Numbered from the stretch's first letter, positions 6,538 to 12,924 are shown. The stretch is DNA of 14,932 nucleotides from an uncultured Collinsella sp. (GCA_902493855.1 CABUQV010000037.1:1-14932), one strand, 5' to 3'. Translations and numbers: made by a program. The notes: generated from the sequence alone by a model not told the origin.

Positions 6538-8784
6538 TTACGCTTTCTTGGCAGGAGCCTTAACAGCAGCTGCCTTGGCCTTGGGAGCAGCCTTTTTGGC
6601 TGCTGCCTTCTTGGCCGTGGTGGACTTGGCCGAAGCCTTGGCCGCGGTCTTGGCAGCCTTCGCCTTTGCCGGAGCCTTCTTAGCAGCCGCGGCCTTGGGC
6701 TTCACCGAGGACGCACGCTTGCGCGTCGCCTTCTTGGGTTCCTCGACCACGGGCGGCTTATAGCTGCTGGGGCCGCGGCGCTTGAGTACCACGCCTGCCA
6801 GGCCGGGCACCTTAATTTCGATGGAGTCCATCTGCCCGTTCCAGGGATAGGGCTCGCTCGAGCAGGTGTAGGGCTCCTCGCCGGCGTATCCGCTGCCGCC
6901 AAATTCGGGACGGTCGGAATCGAAGATGACCTCCCAGTCACCCTCGCGCGGCACGCCCACGCGGAAGCTCTCGTAGCTCGCCGGGTCAAAGTTAATCAGG
7001 ATTACCAGATCGTCATCGACGTCCTCGCCCTGGCGCACAAAGCTCACGATGGACTGCTTGGAGTTGTCCGCATCGATCCAGGTGAAGCCGTCGTCGGTGT
7101 AGCCGCGCTCGTATAGGGCGGGCTCGGCGGTGTACAGGTGGTTGAGCGCCTTAATGAACGCCTGATGATGACGGTGGGTCTCGTACTCCTCGGTCAGGAA
7201 CCACTGAATGGACTCGTAGTAGCGCCACTCAATAAACTGACCGATCTCGTTGCCCATAAAGTTCAGCTTGGCACCGGGGTGCGTCATCTGGTAGAAGGCC
7301 AGCGTGCGCAGGCCGGCAAACTGGCGCCACCAGTCGCCAGGCATGCGGCCGATCAGCGAGCACTTGCCGTGCACGACCTCGTCGTGGCTGAGCGGGCAAA
7401 TGAAGTTCTCGGTAAAGGCGTACATAATGGAGAACGTAAGCAGGCCGTGGTTGCCGGGGCGCCACGGAAAATCGGTCTGCATGTAGTGCAGGGTGTCGTT
7501 CATCCAGCCCATGTCCCACTTGTAGTGGAAGCCCAGGCCGCCGTCCTGCGGCGGATAGGTCACGAGCGGCCACGCGGTGGACTCCTCGGCCATCATCATC
7601 ACGTCGGGGTAGTGCGCCTCTACAGCGCAGTTAACCTGGCGGATAAACGCGCTGGCGTCCAGGTCCTCCTCGGTTCCGTACTTGTTGAACTTCTTTTGGC
7701 CCGGATCGTCAATGCCAAAGTTGAGGTACAGCATGCTGGACACGCCGTCCATGCGAATGCCGTCAACGTGGAAGTTCTCGAGCCAATACAGCACATTGGA
7801 GACCAGGAAGGAGCGGACTTCGCCGCGGGCGAAGTCAAACTTGTGTGTGCCCCAGTTGGGGTGAATCTCGTGCTCAAACAGCATGTGGCCGTTAAAGGTG
7901 GCAAGGCCGTGGGAGTCGGCGCAAAAACCGCCGGGCACCCAGTCCATGATCACGCCGATGCCCGCCTCGTGGCACGCATCGATAAAGTGCATGAGCTGCT
8001 GCGGGTTGCCGTAGCGCGACGTGGCGGCATAGTAGCCGGTCGTCTGGTAGCCCCAGGAGCCATCGAAGGGATGCTCCATGAGCGGCATGACCTCGATATG
8101 CGTATAGCCCATGTCGCGCACGTAGTCCACGAGTTCCACCGACAGGTCGTCGTAGGTGTAGAACTCGCCGCGCTGCGCGGGGAAGGGATCCATGGGACCG
8201 GGGTAGTTGCCGTACTCGTCGGGCTCGCCCTGCGGCGCGTCACCGTGGCGCTTCCACGAGCCAATATGCACCTCGTAGATGTTGAGCGGCTGCGACATGT
8301 GGTTGTGGGCGGCGCGGCGCTTGAGCCATGCGGCGTCGTTCCACTGGTAGCCGTCGAGGGTCCACAGCACGCTCGCCGTTCCCGGAGGGCACTCGGCCTT
8401 AAAGGCATACGGATCGGCCTTGTAGAGCTTTTCGCCCTCGTTGGTCTCGATGAGATACTTATAGAGCTGGCCCTGCTCGGCGCCAGGAATAAAGCCTTCC
8501 CAAATAGCGCTCGTATGCACGGGCACCAGCGGGTTGGCTTCCTCATCCCAGTCGTTAAATTCGCCAATGACATGGACACTCTTTACGTCAGGCGCCCAAA
8601 CGCAAAAGCGCCAGCCGCGCGTGCGCTGCTGCGTGTCGGGATGCGCGCCCATCTTTTCCCAGCTGCGCTCCCACATTCCAATGCCAAACAGATATACATC
8701 GTCCTTGGAGAGCTCCGGTGCGTGCGGAGCCGGTTTGCGGGTTGCGGGCTTTTTAGCCGTTGGCTTTAGCTTTGTATCGCTCAC
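6538..8784 (-). CDS. glgB: 1,4-alpha-glucan branching enzyme GlgB (GH13) with Lys/Ala-rich tail
   Basis: Creates alpha-1,6 branches in glycogen. From the GTG at 8784 the protein has 748 residues. It has a basic N-terminal segment (1-25), a CBM48-like beta domain (about 55-150), a GH13 barrel (about 165-560), a C-terminal beta domain and a tail. The catalytic triad appears intact: nucleophile Asp346 in DGIRMDGV, the Glu400-Glu401 pair in MAEEST, and Asp468 in LSHDEV. In region I the family motif DWVPGH reads DWVPGG, so the usual His is Gly286. The last 65 residues (684-748) hold about 21 Lys, 2 Arg and 28 Ala with no acidic residue. The start is uncertain. The GTG has GGGA six bases upstream and gives an SDTKLK start; the ATG pair at 8799/8796 and a TTG at 8844 are in frame but lack a ribosome site. 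It is the first gene of the operon. Confidence 0.94.
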   Translation of the reverse strand: MSDTKLKPTAKKPATRKPAPHAPELSKDDVYLFGIGMWERSWEKMGAHPDTQQRTRGWRFCVWAPDVKSVHVIGEFNDWDEEANPLVPVHTSAIWEGFIPGAEQGQLYKYLIETNEGEKLYKADPYAFKAECPPGTASVLWTLDGYQWNDAAWLKRRAAHNHMSQPLNIYEVHIGSWKRHGDAPQGEPDEYGNYPGPMDPFPAQRGEFYTYDDLSVELVDYVRDMGYTHIEVMPLMEHPFDGSWGYQTTGYYAATSRYGNPQQLMHFIDACHEAGIGVIMDWVPGGFCADSHGLATFNGHMLFEHEIHPNWGTHKFDFARGEVRSFLVSNVLYWLENFHVDGIRMDGVSSMLYLNFGIDDPGQKKFNKYGTEEDLDASAFIRQVNCAVEAHYPDVMMMAEESTAWPLVTYPPQDGGLGFHYKWDMGWMNDTLHYMQTDFPWRPGNHGLLTFSIMYAFTENFICPLSHDEVVHGKCSLIGRMPGDWWRQFAGLRTLAFYQMTHPGAKLNFMGNEIGQFIEWRYYESIQWFLTEEYETHRHHQAFIKALNHLYTAEPALYERGYTDDGFTWIDADNSKQSIVSFVRQGEDVDDDLVILINFDPASYESFRVGVPREGDWEVIFDSDRPEFGGSGYAGEEPYTCSSEPYPWNGQMDSIEIKVPGLAGVVLKRRGPSSYKPPVVEEPKKATRKRASSVKPKAAAAKKAPAKAKAAKTAAKASAKSTTAKKAAAKKAAPKAKAAAVKAPAKKA

Positions 8785-8850
8785 GTTTGATCCCATCATG
8801 ACGCGGCAGCGTGTTGCCTTGGTGACTAGATGCGAAAGGTCCAAGGCTGC

Positions 8851-8924
8851 ACGAATCGAAGGGACGGCGAAGTTTCTGTGATTCGTTCCACCTCGCGTGC
8901 TCGGTGGAACTTTCGGCAGAAACT
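8851..8924 (-). promoter_or_regulatory. Structured 5' leader of the glycogen operon
   Basis: Two nested perfect stems occur in the leader of glgB: an outer 8-bp pair AGTTTCTG (8871-8878) / CAGAAACT (8917-8924) and an inner 8-bp pair GTTCCACC (8885-8892) / GGTGGAAC (8903-8910). They are separated by a symmetric 6-nt internal loop and closed by a 10-nt loop. A competing 7-bp pair, ACGAATC (8851-8857) / GATTCGT (8880-8886), overlaps the base of the inner stem. Two exclusive folds upstream of the start resemble a cis-regulatory RNA. I do not recognise a known riboswitch class. The pairing is seen; regulation is inferred. Confidence 0.6.
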
Positions 8925-8996
8925 ACGATAACACCTGTGCGTTAGTTTTATGGACGAAAGCGGATTTGCGGGGGCGTTTAATCGGTAAGCGACATG

Positions 8997-9026
8997 TTTA
9001 TACCACTGGCAGAATTGCCGTGGTAA
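8997..9026 (-). promoter_or_regulatory. Predicted promoter of the glgBPCDA operon
   Basis: On the minus strand, a -10 box TATAAA (9002-8997) is preceded by TGG, giving an extended -10 TGn. An 18-nt spacer separates it from a -35-like TTACCA (9026-9021, 4 of 6 matches). Transcription would begin near 8990 and leave a leader of about 205 nt before the GTG. The -35 element coincides with the left arm of the operator-like inverted repeat. Confidence 0.5.
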
Positions 9027-9046
9027 AACTCTTGACAGTTTTACCA
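9021..9046. promoter_or_regulatory. Operator-like inverted repeat between glgB and the HAD gene
   Basis: A perfect 10-bp inverted repeat, TGGTAAAACT / AGTTTTACCA, is separated by CTTGAC. It overlaps the predicted glg -35 element and contains the TTGACA of a possible plus-strand promoter. Further TGGTAAA half-sites follow at 9078-9086 and 9102-9108 (inverted). The repeats and symmetry suggest a dimeric repressor or activator. The cognate regulator is not in the window and I cannot assign a family. Confidence 0.6.
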
Positions 9047-9062
9047 ATTTGGGTTTCAAAAT
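9032..9062 (+). promoter_or_regulatory. Possible promoter of the HAD-thiN unit
   Basis: A perfect -35 TTGACA (9032-9037) lies on the plus strand with a weak CAAAAT -10 (9057-9062, 4 of 6) after a long 19-nt spacer. The -35 is strong and the -10 poor, so activator help or another start is possible. It lies within the inverted repeat at 9021-9046. Confidence 0.3.
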
Positions 9063-9077
9063 TGTTTGGCTGACGTT

Positions 9078-9108
9078 TGGTAAAACGTTTTTAGCAGGAT
9101 GTTTACCA
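9078..9108. promoter_or_regulatory. Additional TGGTAAAA half-sites upstream of the HAD gene
   Basis: TGGTAAAA (9078-9085), a centre of three bases and TTTTAGCA (9089-9096) form an imperfect palindrome with 7 of 8 positions symmetric. TTTACCA (9102-9108) is a further inverted half-site, 22 bases before the HAD start codon. They share the core of the inverted repeat at 9021-9046 and are likely bound by the same protein. Confidence 0.5.
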
Positions 9109-9130
9109 TTTGATATCGAAAGGTTCGTTT

Positions 9131-9820
9131 ATGTCCCATACTGCCGCTCCCAAGGTTGCTTTTATTTTCGATTGCGACGGCACGTTAGTTAACAGCACAC
9201 CCGTTTGGGCCTATGCCCAGCCCGAGTTATTGCACCGCCACGGTGTAGACGTGACCGTGGATGACTTTGCCCAATTTGAGCACCTGTCGCTGGAGGATGA
9301 GTGCCAGGCCTACCACGACACGTGGGACATTGGCGCGAATGGCGAGGAGCTGTATCGTGAGCTGAGTGACATCCTGATCGATGGCTACTCCAAGGTGCCG
9401 CCGCGCGAGGGGCTCCTGGCATTTTTGGAGCAGGCGAAGGCGGCAGGCATTTCCATGTGCGTGGCTACGTCCACGCCGGCCGAGCTGGTGCAGTCTGCGC
9501 TCGCTGGTGCCGGGCTCGACGCTTACATGGAGTTTGTTACCACGACGGGCGAGGCAGGTCGCTCCAAACAGTTCCCCGACGTATACGAGCTGGCGCTGCG
9601 CCGCCTGGAGGAGCGCCATGGGCACAAGTTTGAGTGCGCTTGGGTGTTTGAGGACGCGGTCTTTGGCCTTAAGAGCTCCGGGGTCGCCGGCTTTAAGCGC
9701 GTGGGTATCTATGACCCGCACGGCCGCATGAAGCGCGACGAAGTGCGTGCCAACTGCGATATCTTTATCGACAGCTATGAGGAGCTGGATCTTGATCGCG
9801 TTCTTGCGTATGAAGGTTAG
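9131..9820 (+). CDS. HAD-superfamily hydrolase, beta-phosphoglucomutase-like
   Basis: A 229-residue soluble HAD phosphatase or phosphomutase. Motif I is FIFDCDGTLVNS with nucleophile Asp14 and Asp16. Motif II is Thr113/Ser114 in VATSTPAE. Motif III Lys146 is in SKQFPDVYELAL, and motif IV Glu174-Asp175 in WVFEDAVFGLKSSGVAGF. A helical cap follows motif I (about residues 22-90), as in the beta-phosphoglucomutase/phosphoglycolate phosphatase group. The substrate cannot be read from sequence. Its position opposite the glycogen operon, with shared operator-like repeats, makes a sugar phosphate plausible. The ATG at 9131 was chosen for the AAAGG eight bases upstream; an in-frame TTG at 9110 lacks a site. 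It is followed 9 nt later by thiN. Confidence 0.88.
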   Translation: MSHTAAPKVAFIFDCDGTLVNSTPVWAYAQPELLHRHGVDVTVDDFAQFEHLSLEDECQAYHDTWDIGANGEELYRELSDILIDGYSKVPPREGLLAFLEQAKAAGISMCVATSTPAELVQSALAGAGLDAYMEFVTTTGEAGRSKQFPDVYELALRRLEERHGHKFECAWVFEDAVFGLKSSGVAGFKRVGIYDPHGRMKRDEVRANCDIFIDSYEELDLDRVLAYEG

Positions 9821-9829
9821 GCGAGGGCT

Positions 9830-10471
9830 GTGGCTTGCAAGGTATTAGTGGTCTGCGGCTCGCCCGTGGTGGCGAGCGCGGATCTGCTACGTCAACTGGC
9901 GGGGGAGTGCGACCACGTTGTCGCCGTGGACCGCGGACTCGACGCGCTGCTGAGTGCCGGCCTCGGCTGCGACGTTTATGTGGGGGATGCCGACACGGTG
10001 AGCGATGCCGGTCGCACGTTGGTTGATGCTGCCGAAGCCTTTGAGGTAGAACGCCACGACCCTTACAAGGACTATACAGATCTGGCTCTGGCGCTCGATT
10101 CCGTCCGCCGTCGTTGGCCGGTTGCCGAAGTGGTTGCGACCTGCGCTACCGGCGGTCGTCCGGATATGGCGCTTTCCGTACTGGGCCTGCTCGCGGGCTA
10201 CGAGGATGCCCCTGTCTGGATTGCCGAGGACAAGGTGGTCGCCCGTATTCTTCGCGCAGGCGAATCGTGGACTATTGAGGCCGCCGAAGGCAAGACGTTC
10301 TCCATCATTGCCATAGCGCCTGGGACGGTAGTAAGCGAACACGGCCTAGAGTGGGAGCTAGACCACAGCCCCCTGGGCCTGTTGACCGACACGGGCATCA
10401 GCAACGTCGTCAGGTCAACATCCACGATCCAAGTCCACACCGGCACCGCCATCGCTTATTTATATCAATAG
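9830..10471 (+). CDS. thiN: Thiamine pyrophosphokinase family protein (divergent)
   Basis: Thiamine pyrophosphokinase converts thiamine to thiamine diphosphate with ATP. The 213-residue protein has the family layout: Asp34 in AVDRGLDAL, the metal/ATP motif GDADTVSD (52-59, usual form GDFDS), the acidic-lysine motif YKDYTDLALAL (79-89), and TGGRPDMAL (107-115). A C-terminal beta domain carries GLLTDTGISN and VHTGTAIAYL. The His that usually follows Asp in GGRxDH is Met113. The GTG start at 9830 follows GCGAGGG nine bases after the HAD stop, which suggests translational coupling. Family membership is fairly sure; retention of thiamine as substrate is likely but not proven. Confidence 0.83.
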   Translation: MACKVLVVCGSPVVASADLLRQLAGECDHVVAVDRGLDALLSAGLGCDVYVGDADTVSDAGRTLVDAAEAFEVERHDPYKDYTDLALALDSVRRRWPVAEVVATCATGGRPDMALSVLGLLAGYEDAPVWIAEDKVVARILRAGESWTIEAAEGKTFSIIAIAPGTVVSEHGLEWELDHSPLGLLTDTGISNVVRSTSTIQVHTGTAIAYLYQ

Positions 10472-10499
10472 GTATTTAGAATCTGACCCAAAAAAGTCC

Positions 10500-10528
10500 T
10501 TGCACGCCGCGCCAACTTCCCCTATAGT
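10500..10528 (+). promoter_or_regulatory. Promoter of tRNA-Ala
   Basis: A -35 TTGCAC (10500-10505) and a -10 TATAGT (10523-10528) are separated by exactly 17 bases. The tRNA begins 13 bases after the -10. The short GC-rich segment between them fits a stable-RNA promoter. Confidence 0.75.
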
Positions 10529-10541
10529 ATCTCCTCGACAC

Positions 10542-10617
10542 GGGGGCGTAGCTCAGCTGGGAGAGCGCTTGACTGGCAGTCAAGAGGTCAGGGGTTCGAT
10601 CCCCCTCGTCTCCACCA
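10542..10617 (+). tRNA. tRNA-Ala (anticodon GGC)
   Basis: A 76-base cloverleaf with encoded CCA. The acceptor stem GGGGGCG pairs with CGTCTCC and includes the G3-U70 wobble that is the identity element of alanine tRNA. The anticodon stem CTTGA/TCAAG encloses loop CTGGCAG, placing the anticodon GGC at 10575-10577. The T arm is AGGGG-TTCGATC-CCCCT. It has its own promoter and terminator. Confidence 0.98.
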
Positions 10618-10630
10618 TCGTGAATGTAAG

Positions 10631-10654
10631 GCCACTCAACCGAGTGGCTTTTTT
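10631..10654 (+). terminator. Intrinsic terminator after tRNA-Ala
   Basis: The stem GCCACTC / GAGTGGC (7 bp) with a 4-nt loop is followed directly by six T residues (10649-10654). It lies 13 bases past the CCA end and should stop the tRNA transcript. Confidence 0.92.
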
Positions 10655-10659
10655 ATTTT

Positions 10660-10760
10660 GCAAAATTTTGCCGTCAGCTGCATTTTTGCAAAATTTGCAA
10701 ATTGCTTTCCTATTCAAGTTTGCCGTCTGCAGTAGTTGTCGCAAAATTTGCGACAACTAC
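10660..10760. repeat. Palindromic repeat cluster (GCAAAATTTGC core)
   Basis: Three symmetric elements occur in 100 bases: GCAAAATTTTGC (10660-10671), TTTGCAAA / TTTGCAAA around one A (10685-10701), and a 29-base palindrome with 14-bp arms GTAGTTGTCGCAAA around one A (10732-10760). The second and third are each preceded by TTTGCCGTC and TGCA, so they look like two diverged copies of one unit. No T-tract follows, so these are not terminators. They may be a family of intergenic palindromes or protein-binding sites. Confidence 0.75.
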
Positions 10761-11302
10761 ACCCCAAAAGTTATCCAACAAATCGCCTCAAAATGCGTTG
10801 GCTCTGTAGCCAGGCGTGCCTAGTGAGTGATGAGTATCTTCGCAATGCAACGCCATACCCACACGCCCGCAAAATGTTGTGCAATTAATTTCCCAGTTCC
10901 GTACATTATTCGTATGCACCACGTAATTTCTTTGGCGTATTAAAGCCTAGGTTTGCCTGTATTTACTCGGGCGCCCGTTGCGGCACCCCATTAACCTGCG
11001 TCAACGTGAACAACTTATGCAAACAACCCCCTTAAGCACGTCAAATGAACGATATGTTGTCCTACGCAACCCAAATCAGTTTCGCTATCAGCTTGTGCTA
11101 GGATACCTAACGTTACATGAGTTCAACTGTGCTCGCGGCTCCAGCAAGTTGCAAAGCGCAGGGTCGATCAGCATCCGGCCGTAACGGCGGTACCAGAAAC
11201 ACCACGAGCTCCAATAAAGAAGTCATGCGACGTTGTTATTTGTATTGAGTTATTTAACAGGTGCAAATAATTTTAGATTGCATGCCTAAACGTAGCAGTT
11301 CT
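10761..11302. other. AT-rich gene-free stretch upstream of the polysaccharide operon
   Basis: No reading frame here has a convincing start, composition or family match. The 68-codon frame at 10978-11184 starts at TTG without a ribosome site and has no recognisable motif. Two weak promoter-like spots occur: an extended -10 TGCTAGGAT at 11097-11104 without a good -35, and TTGAGT (11245-11250) followed by AATAAT (11266-11271) after a short 15-base spacer. The stretch may hold the promoter and part of a long untranslated leader for the NusG-paralogue operon. Confidence 0.5.
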
Positions 11303-11364
11303 TCAGCTGGCTGCGTGCGGTCCAGTTTTGAAATCACTTGACCGGCTCGCACGCAGCAAGCTGA
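11303..11364 (+). promoter_or_regulatory. Long stem-loop in the leader of the polysaccharide operon
   Basis: TCAGCT (11303-11308) pairs with AGCTGA (11359-11364). After a single mismatch (G11309 opposite A11358), GCTGCGTGCG (11310-11319) pairs perfectly with CGCACGCAGC (11348-11357). GTC (11320-11322) and GAC (11340-11342) may extend the stem across a bulge. No T-run follows. It lies about 200 bases before the NusG-paralogue gene, within its probable leader. It could be a recruitment hairpin for that protein; this is inferred. Confidence 0.6.
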
Positions 11365-11562
11365 GGTTGAAGGCATTCTTGCGATACGTGTCTGTGACCT
11401 CAGCGCTGCTTCTGTACATACCGTTCACGGTGGGGCAGAGCCACGTGCTTGTCTGACTGGGCTCAGGGTTTGAATATGGAGCGCCTTCGCGCACAAGCGC
11501 CCTGGCGAAGCCATACCCAAACCCCGTGAGCCATACGTAAGACAGCAAGGGGGGTGTTGCTC

Positions 11563-12108
11563 ATGTGGTATGTGATTCAGGTCATTAACGGTCGCGAAGA
11601 CGTAATGCGCGAGCGCATCGAGCGCATGGTGCCGTCTGGTGCCATGCAGGAGCTCTTTTATCCCCAATTTCAAACTGAGATTAAGGTACACGGCGAATGG
11701 GTCAATACGACCAAGCCATTGTTCCCCGGTTATCTTATCTGCGACACGGCAGATCCCCGAACCGTGCAACAGTATCTGCTACGCATGGACGACTTTGGTC
11801 GGGTGCTATCCCAGGATGGTCAGTTTGTGCCGCTGGCAAAAGAAGAGGTCCAGCTTATTGGCGGCTTTACGCACAGGGGAGACCGCGTAGTGCCCATGAG
11901 CGAGGCCCTAAAAGACGGTGACCAGGTCATAGTGACGGCAGGTCCACTGTTGGGCCACGAAGGCCTTATCAAAACCATTAACAGACGCAAGAGCACTGCT
12001 TATTTGGAGCTCGACCTGTGCGGTCGACGCGTAACTACGCGCGTTGGCCTTGCCGTGCTTTCGGCCGAGCAGCGCGTCATGCGCAACCTTAAAAAGGCGA
12101 TCGCCTAA
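11563..12108 (+). CDS. NusG-family transcription antiterminator (LoaP/RfaH-like paralogue)
   Basis: A 181-residue specialised NusG paralogue. The NGN domain (about 1-105) begins MWYVIQVINGRED and contains the conserved LFPGYLICDT that, in the family, precedes RNA-polymerase contacts. A KOW domain follows (about 118-165, with DGDQVIVTAGPLLGHEGLIK). Such paralogues (RfaH, UpxY, LoaP) suppress termination across long polysaccharide or natural-product operons, and LoaP types occur in Firmicutes and Actinobacteria. It is encoded first, directly upstream of glycan genes, and its stop abuts the next start codon. The ATG at 11563 follows AAGGGGGG with eight bases between. A TTG three codons upstream is in frame but less likely. 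Core NusG would sit beside rplK/secE, so this is not the housekeeping copy. Confidence 0.9.
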   Translation: MWYVIQVINGREDVMRERIERMVPSGAMQELFYPQFQTEIKVHGEWVNTTKPLFPGYLICDTADPRTVQQYLLRMDDFGRVLSQDGQFVPLAKEEVQLIGGFTHRGDRVVPMSEALKDGDQVIVTAGPLLGHEGLIKTINRRKSTAYLELDLCGRRVTTRVGLAVLSAEQRVMRNLKKAIA

Positions 12109-12924
12109 GTGCGGGCGGTCGCTACACAGAACAGGGAGGATCCCCAATCTGGGGACGAAGTCTTGGAAGAGAACGTGTCGGATAAAACAAAGTATGCAAC
12201 GGATGCGCCCGCGGGGGCGGTGCTGATTGCTCAGGCCATGGACCGGCGCGAGAGCGCCTGCCGCTACAAGGCCATGCAATCCATCATGGACTGGGACCGC
12301 TCGCGCCTGGCCTACCGGGCCGTCAAGCGCACGTTCGACATCGCGTTCAGCGGCTGCGTTCTGGCCGTCATCGCCGTACCCAGCCTTGTGCTCGCCGCGG
12401 CCATCCGCCTGGAGAGCGAGGGCAACCCGTTCTACAGCCAGATCCGCGTGGGCCAGACCCGCCCCGACGGCAGCCTGTCCACCTTCCGCATGTGGAAGTT
12501 CCGCTCCATGTACAAGGACGCCGACGAGCGACTCGCCGAGCTCAAGGAGCAAAACGAGATCGCCGGTGCCATGTTCAAGATGAAGGAGGACCCGCGCGTC
12601 ACCAAGATCGGCAGGTTCATCCGCAAGCACTCCATCGACGAGTTCCCGCAGTTCTTGAACGTGTTCCTGGGCCAGATGTCCGTCGTCGGCCCGCGCCCGC
12701 CGCTGCCGAACGAGGTGGCTCTGTACACCGAGTACGACCTGCAGCGTTTGGCCGTTAAACCAGGCATTACCGGATGGTGGCAGGTGACCGACCGTAACGA
12801 CACGGATTTCGATGGCATGGTTCGTCGCGATCTTGAATATATCGCCAAAAGGGGCTTGTTATTCGATTTGAAAATAGTTGTCCTGACTGTCTTTGAGGTG
12901 TTCTCGGGGGAGGGTGCCTCATGA
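12109..12924 (+). CDS. Polyprenyl-phosphate glycosyl-1-phosphate transferase (monotopic PGT)
   Basis: Transfers a sugar-1-phosphate from a nucleotide sugar to undecaprenyl phosphate at the membrane, the first step of repeat-unit assembly. Counted from the GTG at 12109 it has 271 residues. One hydrophobic membrane-associated helix lies at about 75-100 (after VKRTFD), followed by the family motifs KFRSM (130-134) and DPRVTKIGRFIRK (161-173). The catalytic Asp177-Glu178 pair is in SIDEFPQ, and the conserved MSVVGPRP at 190-197. There are no extra N-terminal transmembrane helices, so it is the short type. The start is uncertain: GTG 12109 abuts the antiterminator stop, GTG 12175 and ATG 12238 are in frame, and an AGGGAGGA lies inside the early reading frame. 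GC falls from about 70% to 40-50% near codon 212. Confidence 0.9.
   Translation: MRAVATQNREDPQSGDEVLEENVSDKTKYATDAPAGAVLIAQAMDRRESACRYKAMQSIMDWDRSRLAYRAVKRTFDIAFSGCVLAVIAVPSLVLAAAIRLESEGNPFYSQIRVGQTRPDGSLSTFRMWKFRSMYKDADERLAELKEQNEIAGAMFKMKEDPRVTKIGRFIRKHSIDEFPQFLNVFLGQMSVVGPRPPLPNEVALYTEYDLQRLAVKPGITGWWQVTDRNDTDFDGMVRRDLEYIAKRGLLFDLKIVVLTVFEVFSGEGAS

Noticed and set aside
4023..6563. Very long plus-strand open frame (846 codons) opposite glgP
   Set aside because: It is an antisense shadow caused by biased GC-rich codons. The opposite strand encodes an unmistakable phosphorylase with cofactor site and ribosome site, and the shadow has no family motifs.
7138..8769. Plus-strand frame of 543 codons opposite glgB
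   Set aside because: Antisense shadow; composition is Val/His/Arg/Ala-rich without motifs, while GlgB on the other strand is complete.
10660..10760. CRISPR array
   Set aside because: The units are palindromic, diverged, only two or three in number, and have no regular spacers or cas genes.
10770..10778. TTATCCAAC resembling a DnaA box
   Set aside because: Two mismatches from the consensus TTATCCACA, no cluster and no dnaA/dnaN context.
10500..10823. 107-codon plus-strand frame across tRNA-Ala
   Set aside because: It runs through the tRNA and its terminator, so it cannot be a sensible gene.
11187..11195. GGCGGTACC resembling the RfaH ops element (GGCGGTAG...)
   Set aside because: Only the first seven bases match, and ops recognition by RfaH is known from Proteobacteria. 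A chance match is likely in this GC range.
11303..11769. Minus-strand frames of 81 and 114 codons around the antiterminator leader
   Set aside because: One covers the hairpin region and the other overlaps the 5' end of the NusG-family gene. Neither has a ribosome site or recognisable domain.
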